DNA of 64,000 nucleotides from assembly GCF_041381155.1 (NCBI RefSeq), contig NC_091134.1, positions 58,497,467 through 58,561,466 on the forward strand, read 5' to 3'. This document shows positions 36,361 to 48,780 of this stretch, piece after piece. This stretch comes from Argopecten irradians (Eukaryota; Mollusca; Bivalvia; Pectinida; Pectinidae). Each line of letters starts with the position of its first letter. The first letter of the stretch is position 1. Below the pieces are notes generated by a model, which did no database searches, was not told the origin of the DNA, and saw only the letters and a list, made by a program, of their open reading frames with translations. The position numbers and the translations under genes are program-made.

Positions 36361-39081
36361 GAATTTTTCTTAGGAATGCAGTGTTTTTAGGCGATATTGT
36401 TTCGTTAACGATGCCGTGTGAAAATATGACAGTTTCTACACGAATAAAAAGGTGAGCAGACAGACGTATGCGTTGTCATGGAATAGCCTAAAATCTATTT
36501 TTATGTATACACATTACTGACGTAGTATTAAAATCAATTGATAACTGGTGAGTCTTGTTTCCTCATATGTTTGATCGTTATAAATAATATACTTTTTATT
36601 CATAGTTATATACATTCTTACAAGACTACAATAGCATTTATACCTATATTTATATACATTATCCAGTTTACTATCAATATGTTTTATGGTTAAAGACACC
36701 AAACAAATCGCATTATTTCATTTCAGATGAATAGGGGAAAATGAAGAACCTGCCTATATAGATCCCTTTATAAACACCCCTATATATAAAGTGCAGTGTT
36801 ATGGTACGTAGGGATCTCGAAAGAGTTTATATGGTTATAAATCTAAACTAGTTACAAATGTAACGAATTCTTATGCTTTCTGAAACATGGATTCAAAAGT
36901 AAATTAGAAATGTAAAGTTTATGTGTGTGTTCCTGATAAAGTCTTAACGTTAATTTCCCTGGTTTACACATAGTAATCTGTATGTTTCTGTTTGTAAGGG
37001 ATCTACTCCAGCCAAACACAATTCGAAAAATAACATTACCAAACAACTTCCTGTGACAAATAACGACACGTGTATTTTGAAGAAGGAAGATACCGGACAA
37101 CAACAACCACGTGTGTCAGACACAATCACAGAAACACAGGACAATGGTAATACTAAAACTATATTGTAGTAGAAATCATATTGTTTCAGCATTTATCGCA
37201 CATGAAATTTAAAAATTTAAAATCGTTAATTGCATTTTAAAGTAATTAGTGCGAGTGTTTGACTTGTGATAACGGCTTCAAAACAGCAAATACAAAGACA
37301 AAAAAATATATTGAATGGGAAAATATATCTCTTGCTATTATGTAAAGTATAATTTGAGTTCAGGTTTAATGAGAATAAAGTTGAAAGACTTGCTTTATTT
37401 TAGATTTATGATTATAAATCAACTAAAACAATATTTGTTCACTTGCAGAAATCATTGATGGGTTAGAAGGGGGTCACACCCAACCTGGGAACAATACAGA
37501 CATTGATGGCCGGGGACATGATACTGTATCAGAGGTTTTGATTTCTCCGTCGCTCATTTAATGGAATTGTTTTAAGCTATTTTCTCAGCACATTCCATGA
37601 TAACAAATGAGATCAACTAATTGAATGTGCAGACGTTAAAAGACATTGAATCCTAATTTGTTTATAATCTATCTAGTTAGTTTATCTACGAACAATCAAA
37701 TTCAGTGTATTTTATTTTAAAACAATTAATGCAATACACATTTACTCTAGATGTTGTCATAAAGAGTTAAAGTAATTGTAAGTTATCTGTTTTCAACATA
37801 GGAACGCGCCACAGATACAACGTATACAGACAGAAAAGGTAATATTAGTACATTTTATCAGATACTTCAGTAAAGCAAAGACGAAGTTGAAAGAATGAAT
37901 ACAGGATTTTTATGTCAAGAAGACACAAATAGGTAATTGATCAACGCCTAGACATAGGAATGGTATTTATCAGTATTTAAGTACTTATATGCCAGACATT
38001 GAACAGTTTTATATACCTGTAAGTTTACATTCTAATACACATACTGTTATGTTTTATTGTTTTGAATTGATTTATTGTATTCAGAGGAATGCCAGTTACC
38101 GGACAAAGATTGTGTCCAACAAAGCGTGGTAATGTATTTAGTTTAGTACAGTATATGGGAGATAACTCTGGAAACCTTGTTTAATAAAACCGTCAATATA
38201 AATATAACAAATATCTACTTAATTGTTTAAAAAGTATATAAAGATAAACAACTCATGGTATCATAAAACGTTAATGGCAGATATCAGAAATACGACCTTC
38301 ACATTCAAATGGTGGCATTATCATGTATACATTCAATTATCATTACTTTTAACCATTTATGTAAATATTATTATATTATATTCATATAATCCAATTATGA
38401 TTTTCCAATGATGTTTTACTGATGAGATTCCAATGAGAATTAGTTCATATGTAAATGTTGAAATATCATTTATTGATACATGCTACGTATGTTTACATAC
38501 AATGTAGGAAAATACGAATGCCGAAAACATACAGAAAACGAAATTAACAACCGAGGAGAGTGCATTCCATGACAGAGGTATGGCATATTATAAAGCAATG
38601 CGTTAAAATCTCCTTAAAATATTTGAATGATCACATTGATATCACTTAAGTTTTTAAGGCAAAAGATCGGTTTCAGTTGATTTATCACGTTACTGGTGAA
38701 ACGGTTTTACACGGATGTGTCTTATAATGGCGAAAGGGCTATTTGAAATTCAAAGAAACCCAACATTTAAAGTACCTTTAGAATAATTCATGTGAGAAAT
38801 AAAATCAACATTGTCGATATGGTTACCTTCTTTCAGAGTCAATCAAATCGGATGACCGTAAAAGCGATGGAACGAAAGAAAACAATGACGGCAGCGAAGA
38901 AAAAAGTGAATGCAATACAGAACAAAGCAAAAAGAAGAAAGAAGATGATGCAGAGAACAACAAGATAAACAAAGAAGACATTGCAGACAAAAGCGAGGAA
39001 AAGAAAGTAGACAATGCAGACAGAAGTGATGGAAATCTGATACGAGTATCCTTTACAGAGTTAAACAAGTTATTTAATTAG
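35905..39081 (+). CDS. Seven-exon gene for a charged, disordered protein
   Basis: Exons: 35905-35937, 36999-37146, 37449-37534, 37802-37838, 38085-38128, 38508-38577 and 38837-39081. All borders are AG/GT (donor at 37535 is the weaker GTTTTG), phases fit throughout, and TAG is at 39079-39081, giving 220 residues. Product: MTPKTEAKVET at the start; Gln/Asn/Thr/Asp-rich middle; last exon rich in Lys, Glu, Asp and Asn (KSDDRKSDGTKENND, SEEKKVDNADRSDG), ending VSFTELNKLFN. No signal peptide, membrane segment or known domain is visible, so it is probably intrinsically disordered. A possible extra exon at 36727 was left out because it brings a stop. The gene diverges from gene 1 across the ISRE-like region and has a decayed duplicate at 43.2-48.1 kb. 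Function unknown. Confidence 0.7.
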
Positions 39082-39584
39082 GATATACATAAACGTCATA
39101 TGTCTTCTCCTTAATTATCTCCCAGGGCCTTCCAAATGTTCATTCGAGCACATGTTACATTTCTTCACTCATCCAGGTAAGTCATTTTAAGTCATATGCC
39201 TAACTGTTCACAAATATCTACAGGAAAATAGCTGTATACTGACCGACGATGACGTAACATGTCTTTCCACAATACAACGAAGGATTTTGGAATATTTTTT
39301 CGCTACTGTCTAAACAAGGCTATCTATCATAATATCAAAGCTTTTATCTAAATAAATCTTGACGGTAGTTTTCTGCTGCTTAAAGACAACGTTTATATTT
39401 TCTACATATAACCAATAAAATACATTTAAATACTGCGCTTCTCTTGGTTGAATAATGAATATTTTCGTATTACAGGTTTTGGCATAAACGCCAGGCTTCA
39501 TGAATAAATTGGTGGGATAGACGGAACCAATTCCAGGATGTGTTCCAAGGATTAGGAGCGTTCAGAAAATATCACATCGAAGTC

Positions 39585-41565
39585 AATGAGTCGGCGAAAC
39601 CTGTCATACATCCGCCACGACGCATGCCTGCTGCTTACACAACAAGTTAAGTTAGGCGTAATTGACCGACTCGTAGAACTGATTAGGTCAATTCGATGGT
39701 GATTATTACGAAGTCGAATGGCAAATTACATATTTGTTTAGACTCGAAAGATTTAAACCGTGCGATAAAGTGAGAGCACAGCCCTATGCGGACAATTGAT
39801 GACGTCACCTCAAAAGTGTCTGGTGCGAAAATATTTTTCGAAGTTAGACGCTGAGTGCGGATTTTGGCAAATTGAACTTAGATGAGCCGAGTAGTCGTCT
39901 GCACACGTTCAAAAGCCCGTTTGGACGCTACAAATTAAAACGCCCCCTTTCGGTATTTCCAGTGCGCCAGAGGTATTCCTACGCGTCATGTCAGAGGTCT
40001 ATGAAGAAAAGGAGGGCGTCGAGACTATAGTTGACGTTATCCTAATTTGGGGCGAATCGCGTGAACAGCATGACGCGAGACTACGCGTCCTTTATAAAAA
40101 AATATAAGATTTAGAATGTATGATGTATTTGATGAATTTGTGAGCACCGAAGGCGTGAGATTTTGTTGTTTTGGGGGTCCTGCATAAGTTTCTCCTCCGG
40201 GAAAAAGTCCTTTAGCAAGCTCGAAAGCACAATCTGCGTCTTAATAAGCAAAAGTGTAAAATTGCCGTCACAGACATACAGTATATTGGACACACACTCA
40301 GTGTCGAAGGTCTGAAACCTGACCCGGATAAGGTCGAAGCAATTTCCAAAATGCCGGAACCGACCGACAAGCAAGGTCTACAACGATTCATGGGAATGGT
40401 GCAGTACGTGGCAAAGTGTCTGCCAAATCTTTCCCAAAAAAGTGCGCCGATCAGATAACTACTGGAAAAAAATGTCGTCTGGCATTGGACTGAACAGCAT
40501 AGTAACTGTTATCAACGGCTAAAAGAGATGATGTCGTCAGAACCAGTCCTTAAATAATATGAACGTCAATAAGCCAGTCACACTTTCAGTCGATGCGCTT
40601 GACAGGACTCGGAGCAGTGTTGCTGCAAGACAATCGATTCGTAGATTATGCGTCAAAATCTCTCACTTAAGCCCAACAGCGTTACCCGCAAATAGAAAAA
40701 GAGACGTTCGCTATTGTCTTCGGTGCCAAGAAATATCATCATTATATTTTCAGCAATACCGTTACAATACAATCAGACCATTAGCCTCTGAAAATAAAAT
40801 AAAATTGTGAAGAAACCTCTGCATCTTGCACCTGAAGTATTTACCTGAAAGTCAAATGTTATTGCAGTAAAGTTATTGTGGCCGACGCGTTAAGTCGTGC
40901 TAATCTCAAAGAGGAAGCCCCGGATTTGGAGGACGAATTCGTAGTACACTCTCGTTCTAACAGTATGAGACAGTAAAATTCAGGAAATCAATCGCGAAAC
41001 AGAAAACCCAGAGTGGAACAGTTATCACTCACTGTAAGTCTCAGTTCGCACGACACGGCATACCGGACATATCAATATCGGATAATGTACCGCAGTATGC
41101 GTGTGCGGAGTTTCGTCAGTTTACAGAAATGTATGGGTTTGAACACCGAACCTCGAGTCCAACATTTCCACAGTCAAATATAATGGCCGAGAAGTCCGTA
41201 CAGACAGTGAAACGTCTGCTGAAAAAGGCAGTACAAAGTAGGCAAGATCCTAATCTCTCACTTTTAGATCTGAGAAATACACCAACGTCATCGTCAATAC
41301 GATCTCCAGCCCAATGGTTATATGGAAGGAGAACGCGAACCTTACTCCAACGTCTACAAGTCTGTTACAACCGAAAGAAGAAACAAAAGTGAAGGAGAAG
41401 CTTAAAATGAAACGTCAAGAACAAAAGTTCTATCATGACCGCGGATGTTATGAATTACCTCCCTTGGGCATGGAAGATAACTTCAGGATTCGTCAAGGAA
41501 GTAACTGGCAGCCAGGTCGCGTTGTAGAATTCGACAAAATTATCGATCTATAATGGTGCATTCGA
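39585..41565 (+). mobile_element. Broken Ty3/gypsy-type pol (RT, RNase H trace, integrase)
   Basis: Pieces in several frames: VIHPPRRMPAAYT, KSNGKLHICLDSKDLNRA, MRTIDDVTSKVSG (reverse transcriptase start, 39600-40090); QYIGHTLSVEGLKPDPDKVE and LQRFMGMVQYV (RT/RNase H connection, 40215-40440); then GIPDISISDN, EFRQFTEMYGFEHRTSSPTF, VQTVKRLLKKA and SPAQWL (integrase core, 41030-41340), and FRIRQGSNWQPGRVVEF near the end. About 100 bp of repeat R material (40095-40205) is inserted in the RT. Gag, protease, most of RNase H and both LTRs are missing, and many stops and frameshifts are present. A dead copy. Confidence 0.85.
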
Positions 41566-41579
41566 ACGGGAGAACATAC

Positions 41580-43187
41580 CAAAGTAATTGGAAACACACT
41601 AATTTTGGTGTTTGGGGGGTCCGGGGTCTTAAGATTTTAGAATGTATGATATATTTGATGAATTTGTGAGCACCGAATGTGTAAGATTTTGTTGTTTTGG
41701 GGGGTCCTGCATAAGTTTCTCCCATCCTCGATACTCCAGGGGTTCCGATCACTTACGATCTCTACACCCCTGGACTATCTCATAGTGAAATTGAAGGCAG
41801 CTCAGCTGAAAATATTTGACCAATCACAGACCAGCAAAGATTTCCTTTGAAGACTACAGAGAGAGCGACGCCCAACTTCAAAGCCACATATAGTCAACCA
41901 CAGTGTACCGTTATACGATTTGATGTACATCAAAGGACTAAATTACCTGTTCTGTTCTGTTGCCTCCAGTTTCACTATGAGATGCCAAGGGGTGTAGAAA
42001 TCGTAAGTGATCGAACCCCTGGAGTATCGAGGAATGAAGTTCTCCCCAGGGAAAAAAAGTACGATTTAGAATGACTGAGATGAGTTTTACGATGTATTTT
42101 GATGATTTTAAAGCGTTCTTAACACGGTAATTTTTCGATTTAAAGTTTACATGCATTTGGAAATTATTATTATTATTATTATCTTTATTTTCCTTCAAAA
42201 TGAAGAGTATATAATGATAATATATAAAAATACATATGGTAAACAGCATGAAATAATATGTACAAAATTAGAAAGAGAGAGAGAATATGGGGAAAATACA
42301 CAACATAATTATTATAAATCAGAGAAAGAGAGAAGAGGGGCACAATTCTCTCGGATATTTCTATATCAAAATATTTTCAATATATATATATATATATTCA
42401 TAAAGAAATGCACGAGTAAGTTTTGCAGTGATTGTAAATCAGCTACGTATACAAATTGAATATCTTTTTAAAAGTATACACTGATAACAATCTTAATTGT
42501 TCCATATCATATCTTTCCAATGATACATGTGTTAGCTCAAAATCTGAGAGAGAGTATAAACATGAAATAAAACCAATATTTGTGATTGATACAATTGAAC
42601 ATATGAAATCATCTCTTATTTGTTCAGTCAATGAATAATTTAAAACAATATGAGATGAGTTTTACGATGCTTTTTGATAATTTTAAAGCGTTCTTAACAC
42701 GGTATTTTTTTTTTATTTAAAGTTACCTGTATTTAGAAATGATAATTGTGAGTTTCGTCATACCATTATGCAACCCAGCTCGATCTGAATATACCGGATT
42801 CACACCATCGGCACATTGTTGTGTAACTAAAAATAATAATGAATTGATAGTCTTGCTAAGACATATAAACAAATTAATCTTTTAAGAAGCATTTTTTGAA
42901 ATAGTATAATCCCTTGATGGACATTTTTAGTCTAATTCGAACAGGTTTGAACAATTACGTGCTTGAACGTTTATAGGAAACGCGCCGCGCAGCGGAAATT
43001 TTTCTAAAATGTAGTACAAAAATGTGCAGGAGGACCCTTTTTTCTTTCAAATGTGCGTTTTTATAACCTTTCACTCGGCGAAAATGGGGGGGGGGACATG
43101 TTTGCCCCCCCGTCCTGGGGAACGGGGGGGGGGGGGGCAACTGCCCCCCCTTCCCTGCCCTGCCTCCCCCCCGCTTCCTACGCCCCT
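41580..43187 (+). repeat. Composite repeat R, copy 2, with nested insertions
   Basis: Starts in GGTGTTTGGGGGGTCCGGGG, is interrupted by the foldback MITE at 41723-42036 and by simple/AT-rich sequence at 42165-42640, and ends in CCCCCCGCTTCCTACGCCCCT. That end is the reverse of the CAGGGGCGTAGGAAGCGGGG end of copy 3, so it marks a true element terminus. Confidence 0.7.
41723..42036. mobile_element. Foldback MITE with long terminal inverted repeats, copy 2
   Basis: CATCCTCGATACTCCAGGGG at the left faces CCCCTGGAGTATCGAGGAATG at the right. It is homologous to 21705-21958, with a longer interior. It sits inside repeat R, whose flanking AGTTTCTCCC / AGTTCTCCCC looks like a duplicated or interrupted target. 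Confidence 0.85.
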
Positions 43188-43566
43188 AAAGATTTAAGAA
43201 ATGCTTTAGGGATATTTTGAAAAGAAAAGAAGAAGAAGAAATAAAAATTGTTCCTTTTTATTTTAGAGAGAAAGTAAAAACTAATACACTGCTTTACATT
43301 TCAGGAAACAGAAATATTGAAATACTGTATGTTCGGTTTAAATATTTTTTTTCAAGATTAATAAGATTAATGATTAAACGTTTTACGACATGCATAGCAA
43401 CAATTTACTTACGTTTTCGCACTATCAACCTATATCTTCATCCTCTTCTATTGATCTTTAATATGGAACCAAAAACTGAAGCTAAGGTTCAGACGGTGAG
43501 TTGATTCAAACAGAACCTTTCCTCTCGGAGTGTATTCTGAAATAGAACATTTTCATAAAATTCCTA

Positions 43567-43900
43567 CTTGCGTTTTCGTTTTAAAAATTGGGTTTCAACT
43601 TTCGTTTTCGCTATATATTACCATAGCTTGTAACTAGGAAAAAAATTCTACTTTCGTTTTCTCTTTGAGATAAGTTAACAAATTTATGTGTGTCATTTTA
43701 AAATATTGTAGATGACAATTATTAACTTTACTTTCAAATATACATATGTATATACAAATAAAATAATTTTGAACTCAACTTTTAAACTTATGACTCAACG
43801 TGGATAAGTATAAACTTCCGCTTTCGTTTCGTAAAGCAGAGTAGAGTGTTTTTGTGTTTGGATCTCATGGTTCACATTGTGGAATATATCTTTCGTTTTG
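43567..43900. promoter_or_regulatory. ISRE-like sites in the duplicated 5' region
   Basis: TTTCGTTTTC at 43600-43609 and 43652-43661, a GAAACGAAAG variant near 43822, and TTTCGTTTTG near 43890. The second exact site is absent from the parent copy (TTTCTTTTTC there). Sites survive although the coding exons are broken. Confidence 0.45.
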
Positions 43901-44420
43901 CCTAGAAATTTTATAAGGAATGCATTGGTTTTCACCGATATTGTTTCGTTAACGATTTTGTTTGGAAACACGGAAGTTTCTATACGCATGAAAAGGTAAA
44001 GCAGACTGGCGTATGTGTTGTCATGGAATAGGTACACACATTATGTATACACATTACTGGCGTAGTATTAAAATTCATTGATAACCGATGTGTCTTGTTT
44101 TCCTAACTTGTTTGATCGATACATAGAACACACTTTTTATTCATAGTTATATTATATGTACATTCTTGCAAAACTATAATAGCATGTATACCTACATTTA
44201 TATACATTATTGATAAGTTTAAACTTCAAGTTTACTGTCAATAGATTTTATGTGTAAGGCACAAAACAAATCGTATAATTTCATTTCAGATGAATGGCGG
44301 AAAATGAAGTACCATCTTACACAGATCCCTGTCACTCCTATAGAAAAGTGCAGTATAATGGTACGTAGGGGATCTCGAAAGAATTTATATGGTTATCAAG
44401 TTTAATATCTATGAACAATA

Positions 44421-45262
44421 TCTCAGGGGCGTAGGAAGCGGGGGGGGGGGGCAAACATGTCTTTTTGCCCCCCATAATGCTTATTGAGAGAGAGAAAAAA
44501 GGGTCCTCCTGCACATTTTTCGTACTTCATTCTAGAAAATTTTCCGCTGCGCGGCGCATTTCCTAAAACGTTCAAGCACGTAATGTCAAACCTTAAATAG
44601 TAAAAATTCAATACACACGAACTAGACTAAAAATGTCCATCAAGGGATTCTATGTACTATTTAAAAAAATGTCTCTTAAAAGATCAATTTGTTTATATGT
44701 CTTAGCGAGACAATTAATTCATTTTTTTATGTTACACAACAATGTGCCGATGGTGTGAAGCCGGTATATTCAGATCGAGTAGGGTTGCATAATGTTATGA
44801 CGACACAATTATCATTTCTAAATGCAAGTAGCTTTAAATCGAAAAATTACCATGTTAAGAACGCTTTATAATCATTAAAATACATCATAAAACTCATCTC
44901 AGCCATTCTAAATCGTAATTTTTTTTTACCGGGGGACACCCCCGGACCCCCTAACACCAAATTCTCGCGCCTTTGGGCGCTCGCAAATTCGTCAAAATGC
45001 ATGGTAAAACTCATCTAAGTCATTCTAAACCGTGATTTTTTTTTCCGGGGTGACCCCCAGACCCCCCAAACACCAAAATCTCGCGCTTTCGGGCACTCGC
45101 AAAATCATCAAAATACATTGTAAAACTCGTCTCAGCCATTCTAAAATACAATATTTTTTCACAGGGGTCACCCCCAGACCCCTAAAACACCAAAATCTCG
45201 CGCCTTTGACACTCACCACGCTAATTTGGCCAATTTGCGTATTCGTTAATTTCCTTGTAGCG
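44421..45262 (-). mobile_element. Composite repeat R, copy 3, reversed
   Basis: Begins CAGGGGCGTAGGAAGCGGGG at an abrupt break in homology with 36840-36900, so it is an insertion into the gene duplicate. At 44920-45230 three ~108-bp tandem units share CCCCCAGACCCC..CACCAAAATCTCGCG and CATCAAAATACATTGTAAAA. No coding capacity is visible. Confidence 0.8.
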
Positions 45263-45370
45263 ACCCCACTGTCTATAAATGTGTACAAGGATTAAATTTA
45301 ATGATAAATGAAACATGTACATAAAGCATAAATGGTTGGGAGTTAATTAATCTCCTCCTGAAGGTGCGAC

Positions 45371-45434
45371 GGGGGGGGGGGGGTTACAAAATATTGAGGA
45401 CCTTTGCCCACCCCCCCCCCCCCCCCCCCCCCCC
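45371..45434. repeat. Facing poly-G and poly-C tracts
   Basis: A 13-base G run (45371-45383) and a 24-base C run (45411-45434) flank a 27-base spacer. They could fold on each other or form G-quadruplex/i-motif structures. Run lengths are prone to sequencing error. Confidence 0.8.
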
Positions 45435-46661
45435 ATTACGTTTCATCTTCCTTACTTATTTTACATTCTTCAGTCTGGTTAACATGGATTACAAATTTAA
45501 ACTATAGGAATAAAGATTATAACAACAACTTTATTTGTGTGTTCCTAATCAAGTCTTAGCGTTAATTGTCAGGTGTTACACTCAGTAGTCCGTATGTTTT
45601 TTGTTTTGAAGGGATCTACTCCAGCCAAACACAATTCGAAAACCTAACATTGCCAAACAATTCTTCCTGTGACAAATTAACGACAGCAAGTATTAATTTG
45701 AACAAGGAAGATCACGGCTCAACAACACAACAACGTGTGTCAGACACAATCAACAGAAAACACAGGACAATGGTAATACTGAAACTTTAGATATATATAT
45801 TGTAGTAGAAAATCTTGTGTCAATCCTTGTTGCAGATGGGATTCTTTTTGCGCTAATTCTTGAAAGCGCTAATTGCATTTCAAGTAGTAGTTATTGGTGC
45901 GAGTGCTCGAATTTGTCATTATATATTAACGGTTTCAAAAAGGTTAATCAAAGTTAATGATAATTACGTTATGTAATTCTGGCTATTATGTATAGTGTAA
46001 TTTGAGTTCAGATTTAATGAGAATAAAGTTGAAAGACTTGCTTTATTTTAGATTTAGGATTATAAGTCAACAATTACAATAATTTATTTATTTACAGAAA
46101 TCATGGATGGATTAAGAGGGGGTCACTACCCAACCTGGGAACAATACAGACATTGATGATCGTGGACATGATACTGTATCAGAGGTTTTGATTTCTTCGT
46201 CGCTTCCACTCAAAACGAAATTGCTTTTTACTAGATTGAATTGTTTATTTATTTTTATCGAATTGCTTAAGCTATATTTTCTCAGCACATTCTAAGATAG
46301 CTCATGAGAACAACTAATTGAATGTCCATGCGTTAAAAGACATTTTAATCATAATTTGCCCTTTTTTATCTATCTAGTTAGTTTATCATTCTACGAAGAC
46401 AATCAAAATCAGTGTGTTTTTATCTTAAAAACGAGTAACGCAATACACATTTTACTATAGATGTTGTTATAACGAGTTAAGGTAACCCATGTAAGTTATA
46501 TCTGTTTTTATCATTTATGGAAACGCTGGGCACTACAATACATAACGGATCTTTAAATCATTAGAGAATAGAAAAGGTAACATTAGTTATGATTTTATTA
46601 GATATTTCAGTTAAAGTCAAGACTACGAAATGATCTAGAATGAATACAGGATTTTTTTATA

Positions 46662-47375
46662 TTCGATTGAAGTAAGGAAGAAAGGTACGCCGTTAAGACT
46701 CGAATATGAGCCCCTAAAGATTTAATTACTCCAGGAAAAGAACAAACATACATTTGGCAATTAGCCAAACAGTTGAATAACGCATGGCTAACACGTACTA
46801 CATCCCGGAAAATATCCCACGCAATGTGCCACAATTATCGTTCTCTATGGACATGACGTCATCAAAACATGCAGTTTTCCCGCCATTTTTTCACAAAAAA
46901 TCCTTGATAAATCATACTTTTTGAGTGGTTTTCTCTTAATATGAATGTGGCCGCCCTTCAGTTGGGGAGCAGAAAGAGATTTTCACACGTTGTGTACTCG
47001 TGTATTTACGCATTATCCATAAAAAAATATCAAGTTGCCCTCCAAAGAGTGGCGGCTAAATCCATTTCAAAGCCTTTTGTAACCTCAAAGATGATGAATT
47101 TCTATGCAAAATTTGGCTAGAGAGAAAAATCATCAATTTTGATGACGTCATAGGTGGAGCAAATCGTGTACATGGTTATAAAAAGTTATGTTTTGATGAA
47201 TGGTAAGTATGATGAGTATTTATTGATGTGAAATTGATGTGGATCTGAGTCCAATATTTTGTTCGGGGGGGGGAGGGGGGGCCCTGAAAAATTAAGGCCA
47301 ATATACTGGTCCTATCTTATCTAATCCTTGTAAAGTTCAGTAATATCGTATAATTGATAAACGTTAATAATATGT
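46662..47375. mobile_element. ~715-bp insertion in the gene duplicate
   Basis: Sequence absent from the parent copy, where AGGATTTTTATGTC runs directly toward CACAAATAGGTAATTGATC. It contains two TGACGTCA palindromes (46854 and 47151), CCCGCCATTTTTTCAC and a GGGGGGGGAGGGGGGG run. No clear inverted ends and no protein were recognised. Confidence 0.55.
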
Positions 47376-48128
47376 ACAAAGGAAAGACTCAAAATAGGTT
47401 ATTGATGAACGCCTAGACATAGGAATGGTAGTTTATCAGTATTTAAGTACTTATATGCCAGACTCTATGCTGAACAGTTTATTATATCTGTTTTGCGCGT
47501 TATTTCTAATTCAGCATTGTGTTATAGTTTTAGTGTTTTGAATTGTTTTATGTACTTAAGAGGAAGGTCATGTTTCGGTACAAAGTTTGTGGGACCTACA
47601 AACCGTTGTGGGTATATGTGTTTTAGCTTAGTGCAGTTTGAGTTGGGTGATAACTCTGAGAAATCCCTTGGTTTGATAAAACCGTCAATATAAATAGAAC
47701 GTATATATTCTCTACTGTATTGTTTAATAGTATTTATAGATTAATAACATACTCATGGTATCAGATAGTATTCGTTAGATGGCAGCATATCTCGAAATTC
47801 GACCTTATCTTTCTAAATGGGTGGCTTTATCATGTTACATTCAAGTATCATTTCTTTAAGCTTTTATGTAAATATTATTTTTTTTTATTCTTATAATCCA
47901 ATTCTTTGATTTTCCTTTGATGTTTTACTGATGAGATTACTGATGAGATTTTGTTCATAGGTACATGTTGTTAGTTCATTTTTTTGATTCAATGCTTCGT
48001 TTGGGTCATCCATTGGAGGATTTGATTTATCGAATGCCACGAAATCATAACAGATAACGAAGAATTTACAACCGAGGAGAGTGTATTTTCCATTAACCAT
48101 GGGCGCGAAATCTTCAATAAAAATAGGT

Positions 48129-48679
48129 TAAAGGGACAATTCAATGGGGCTAATTATGTTACATAATTACGAAGCAACATTCCTTATGAAACATATAACA
48201 AGATATATTGACAAATTCCACGACATTGTTAAGTATTTTGATTGATACCGTTGAAATTCCAAATCGTTGATCAATACGATTAAGCAGGTAAAACATGTAC
48301 GCTGTACCTATACTCGAGCCAAAGTCACGTACATTAAATAAATGCAATACATAACCACTGAGGAGTTGATGAAATTATATTTAGACAAGAACATGCACCT
48401 AATAACGTAAACACACTACTGTTAGAGCGATTTGAGTAATTCTAGACAAAAAAATTCTTTACTGCACTTGCAAGGGCTATGGTTCGGCATACAAGACGTC
48501 CGACCACAGTGTGTAATGGCGGACAACAAGCGAGTTTGAACATTTCACATACATTTCACTACGGTGTGATTTTCTGGCGTATCACAGTAAAACGAACTAA
48601 TCTCATTTCGATTAGAAAAGGTTTGTTTCCTATATATATGCAAATTTTAATGAACTCTAAGACTGAATTATCCCTTTAA
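48129..48679 (-). mobile_element. TTAA-bounded MITE-like element, copy 2
   Basis: TTAAAGGGACAATTCAATGG at the left and TGAATTATCCCTTTAA at the right. It is homologous to 9520-10081 in the opposite orientation, including the MHLFNVRDF frame on the minus strand. It lies about 100 bp beyond the last recognised exon of gene 2. Confidence 0.8.
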
Positions 48680-48780
48680 ACCTTGTTAAAAATAAACATA
48701 AGATCAAACACCTTCAAGGATTGAAATGCATTTTAGAACGTTATCCAAAGTATTCTGTTAAATGTTTGATTAAGACATAC

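Larger units (their letters stand above)
43190..48110 (+). pseudogene. Decayed duplicate of the seven-exon gene
   Basis: Follows 35600-38580 in order: exon 1 at 43464-43496 (MEPKTEAKVQT, donor GTGAGT), the GGATCTACTCCAGCC exon near 45612-45773, the GAAATCATGGATGGATTA exon near 46099-46184, an eroded short exon near 46517, one near 47556, and the ACAACCGAGGAGAGTG exon near 48067. The second exon has a frame change giving a stop after GSTPAKHNSKT. The third has two extra bases. No equivalent of the last charged exon was found. Two large insertions (44421-45262 and about 46662-47375) split it. Intron sequence is conserved too, so this is a DNA duplication, not a retrocopy. Confidence 0.8.

Noticed and set aside
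36727..36805. Possible extra exon of the seven-exon gene (TTTCAG before, GTACGT after)
   Set aside because: All phase-compatible readings meet stops in this copy, and skipping it gives a clean frame.
38823..39068. Minus-strand Ser/Leu/Phe-rich 81-codon frame resembling a membrane protein
   Set aside because: Mirror image of the Lys/Glu/Asp-rich last exon of the seven-exon gene.
45025..45295. Overlapping 87-codon frames on both strands
   Set aside because: They come from the ~108-bp tandem units of repeat R and have no coding signature.
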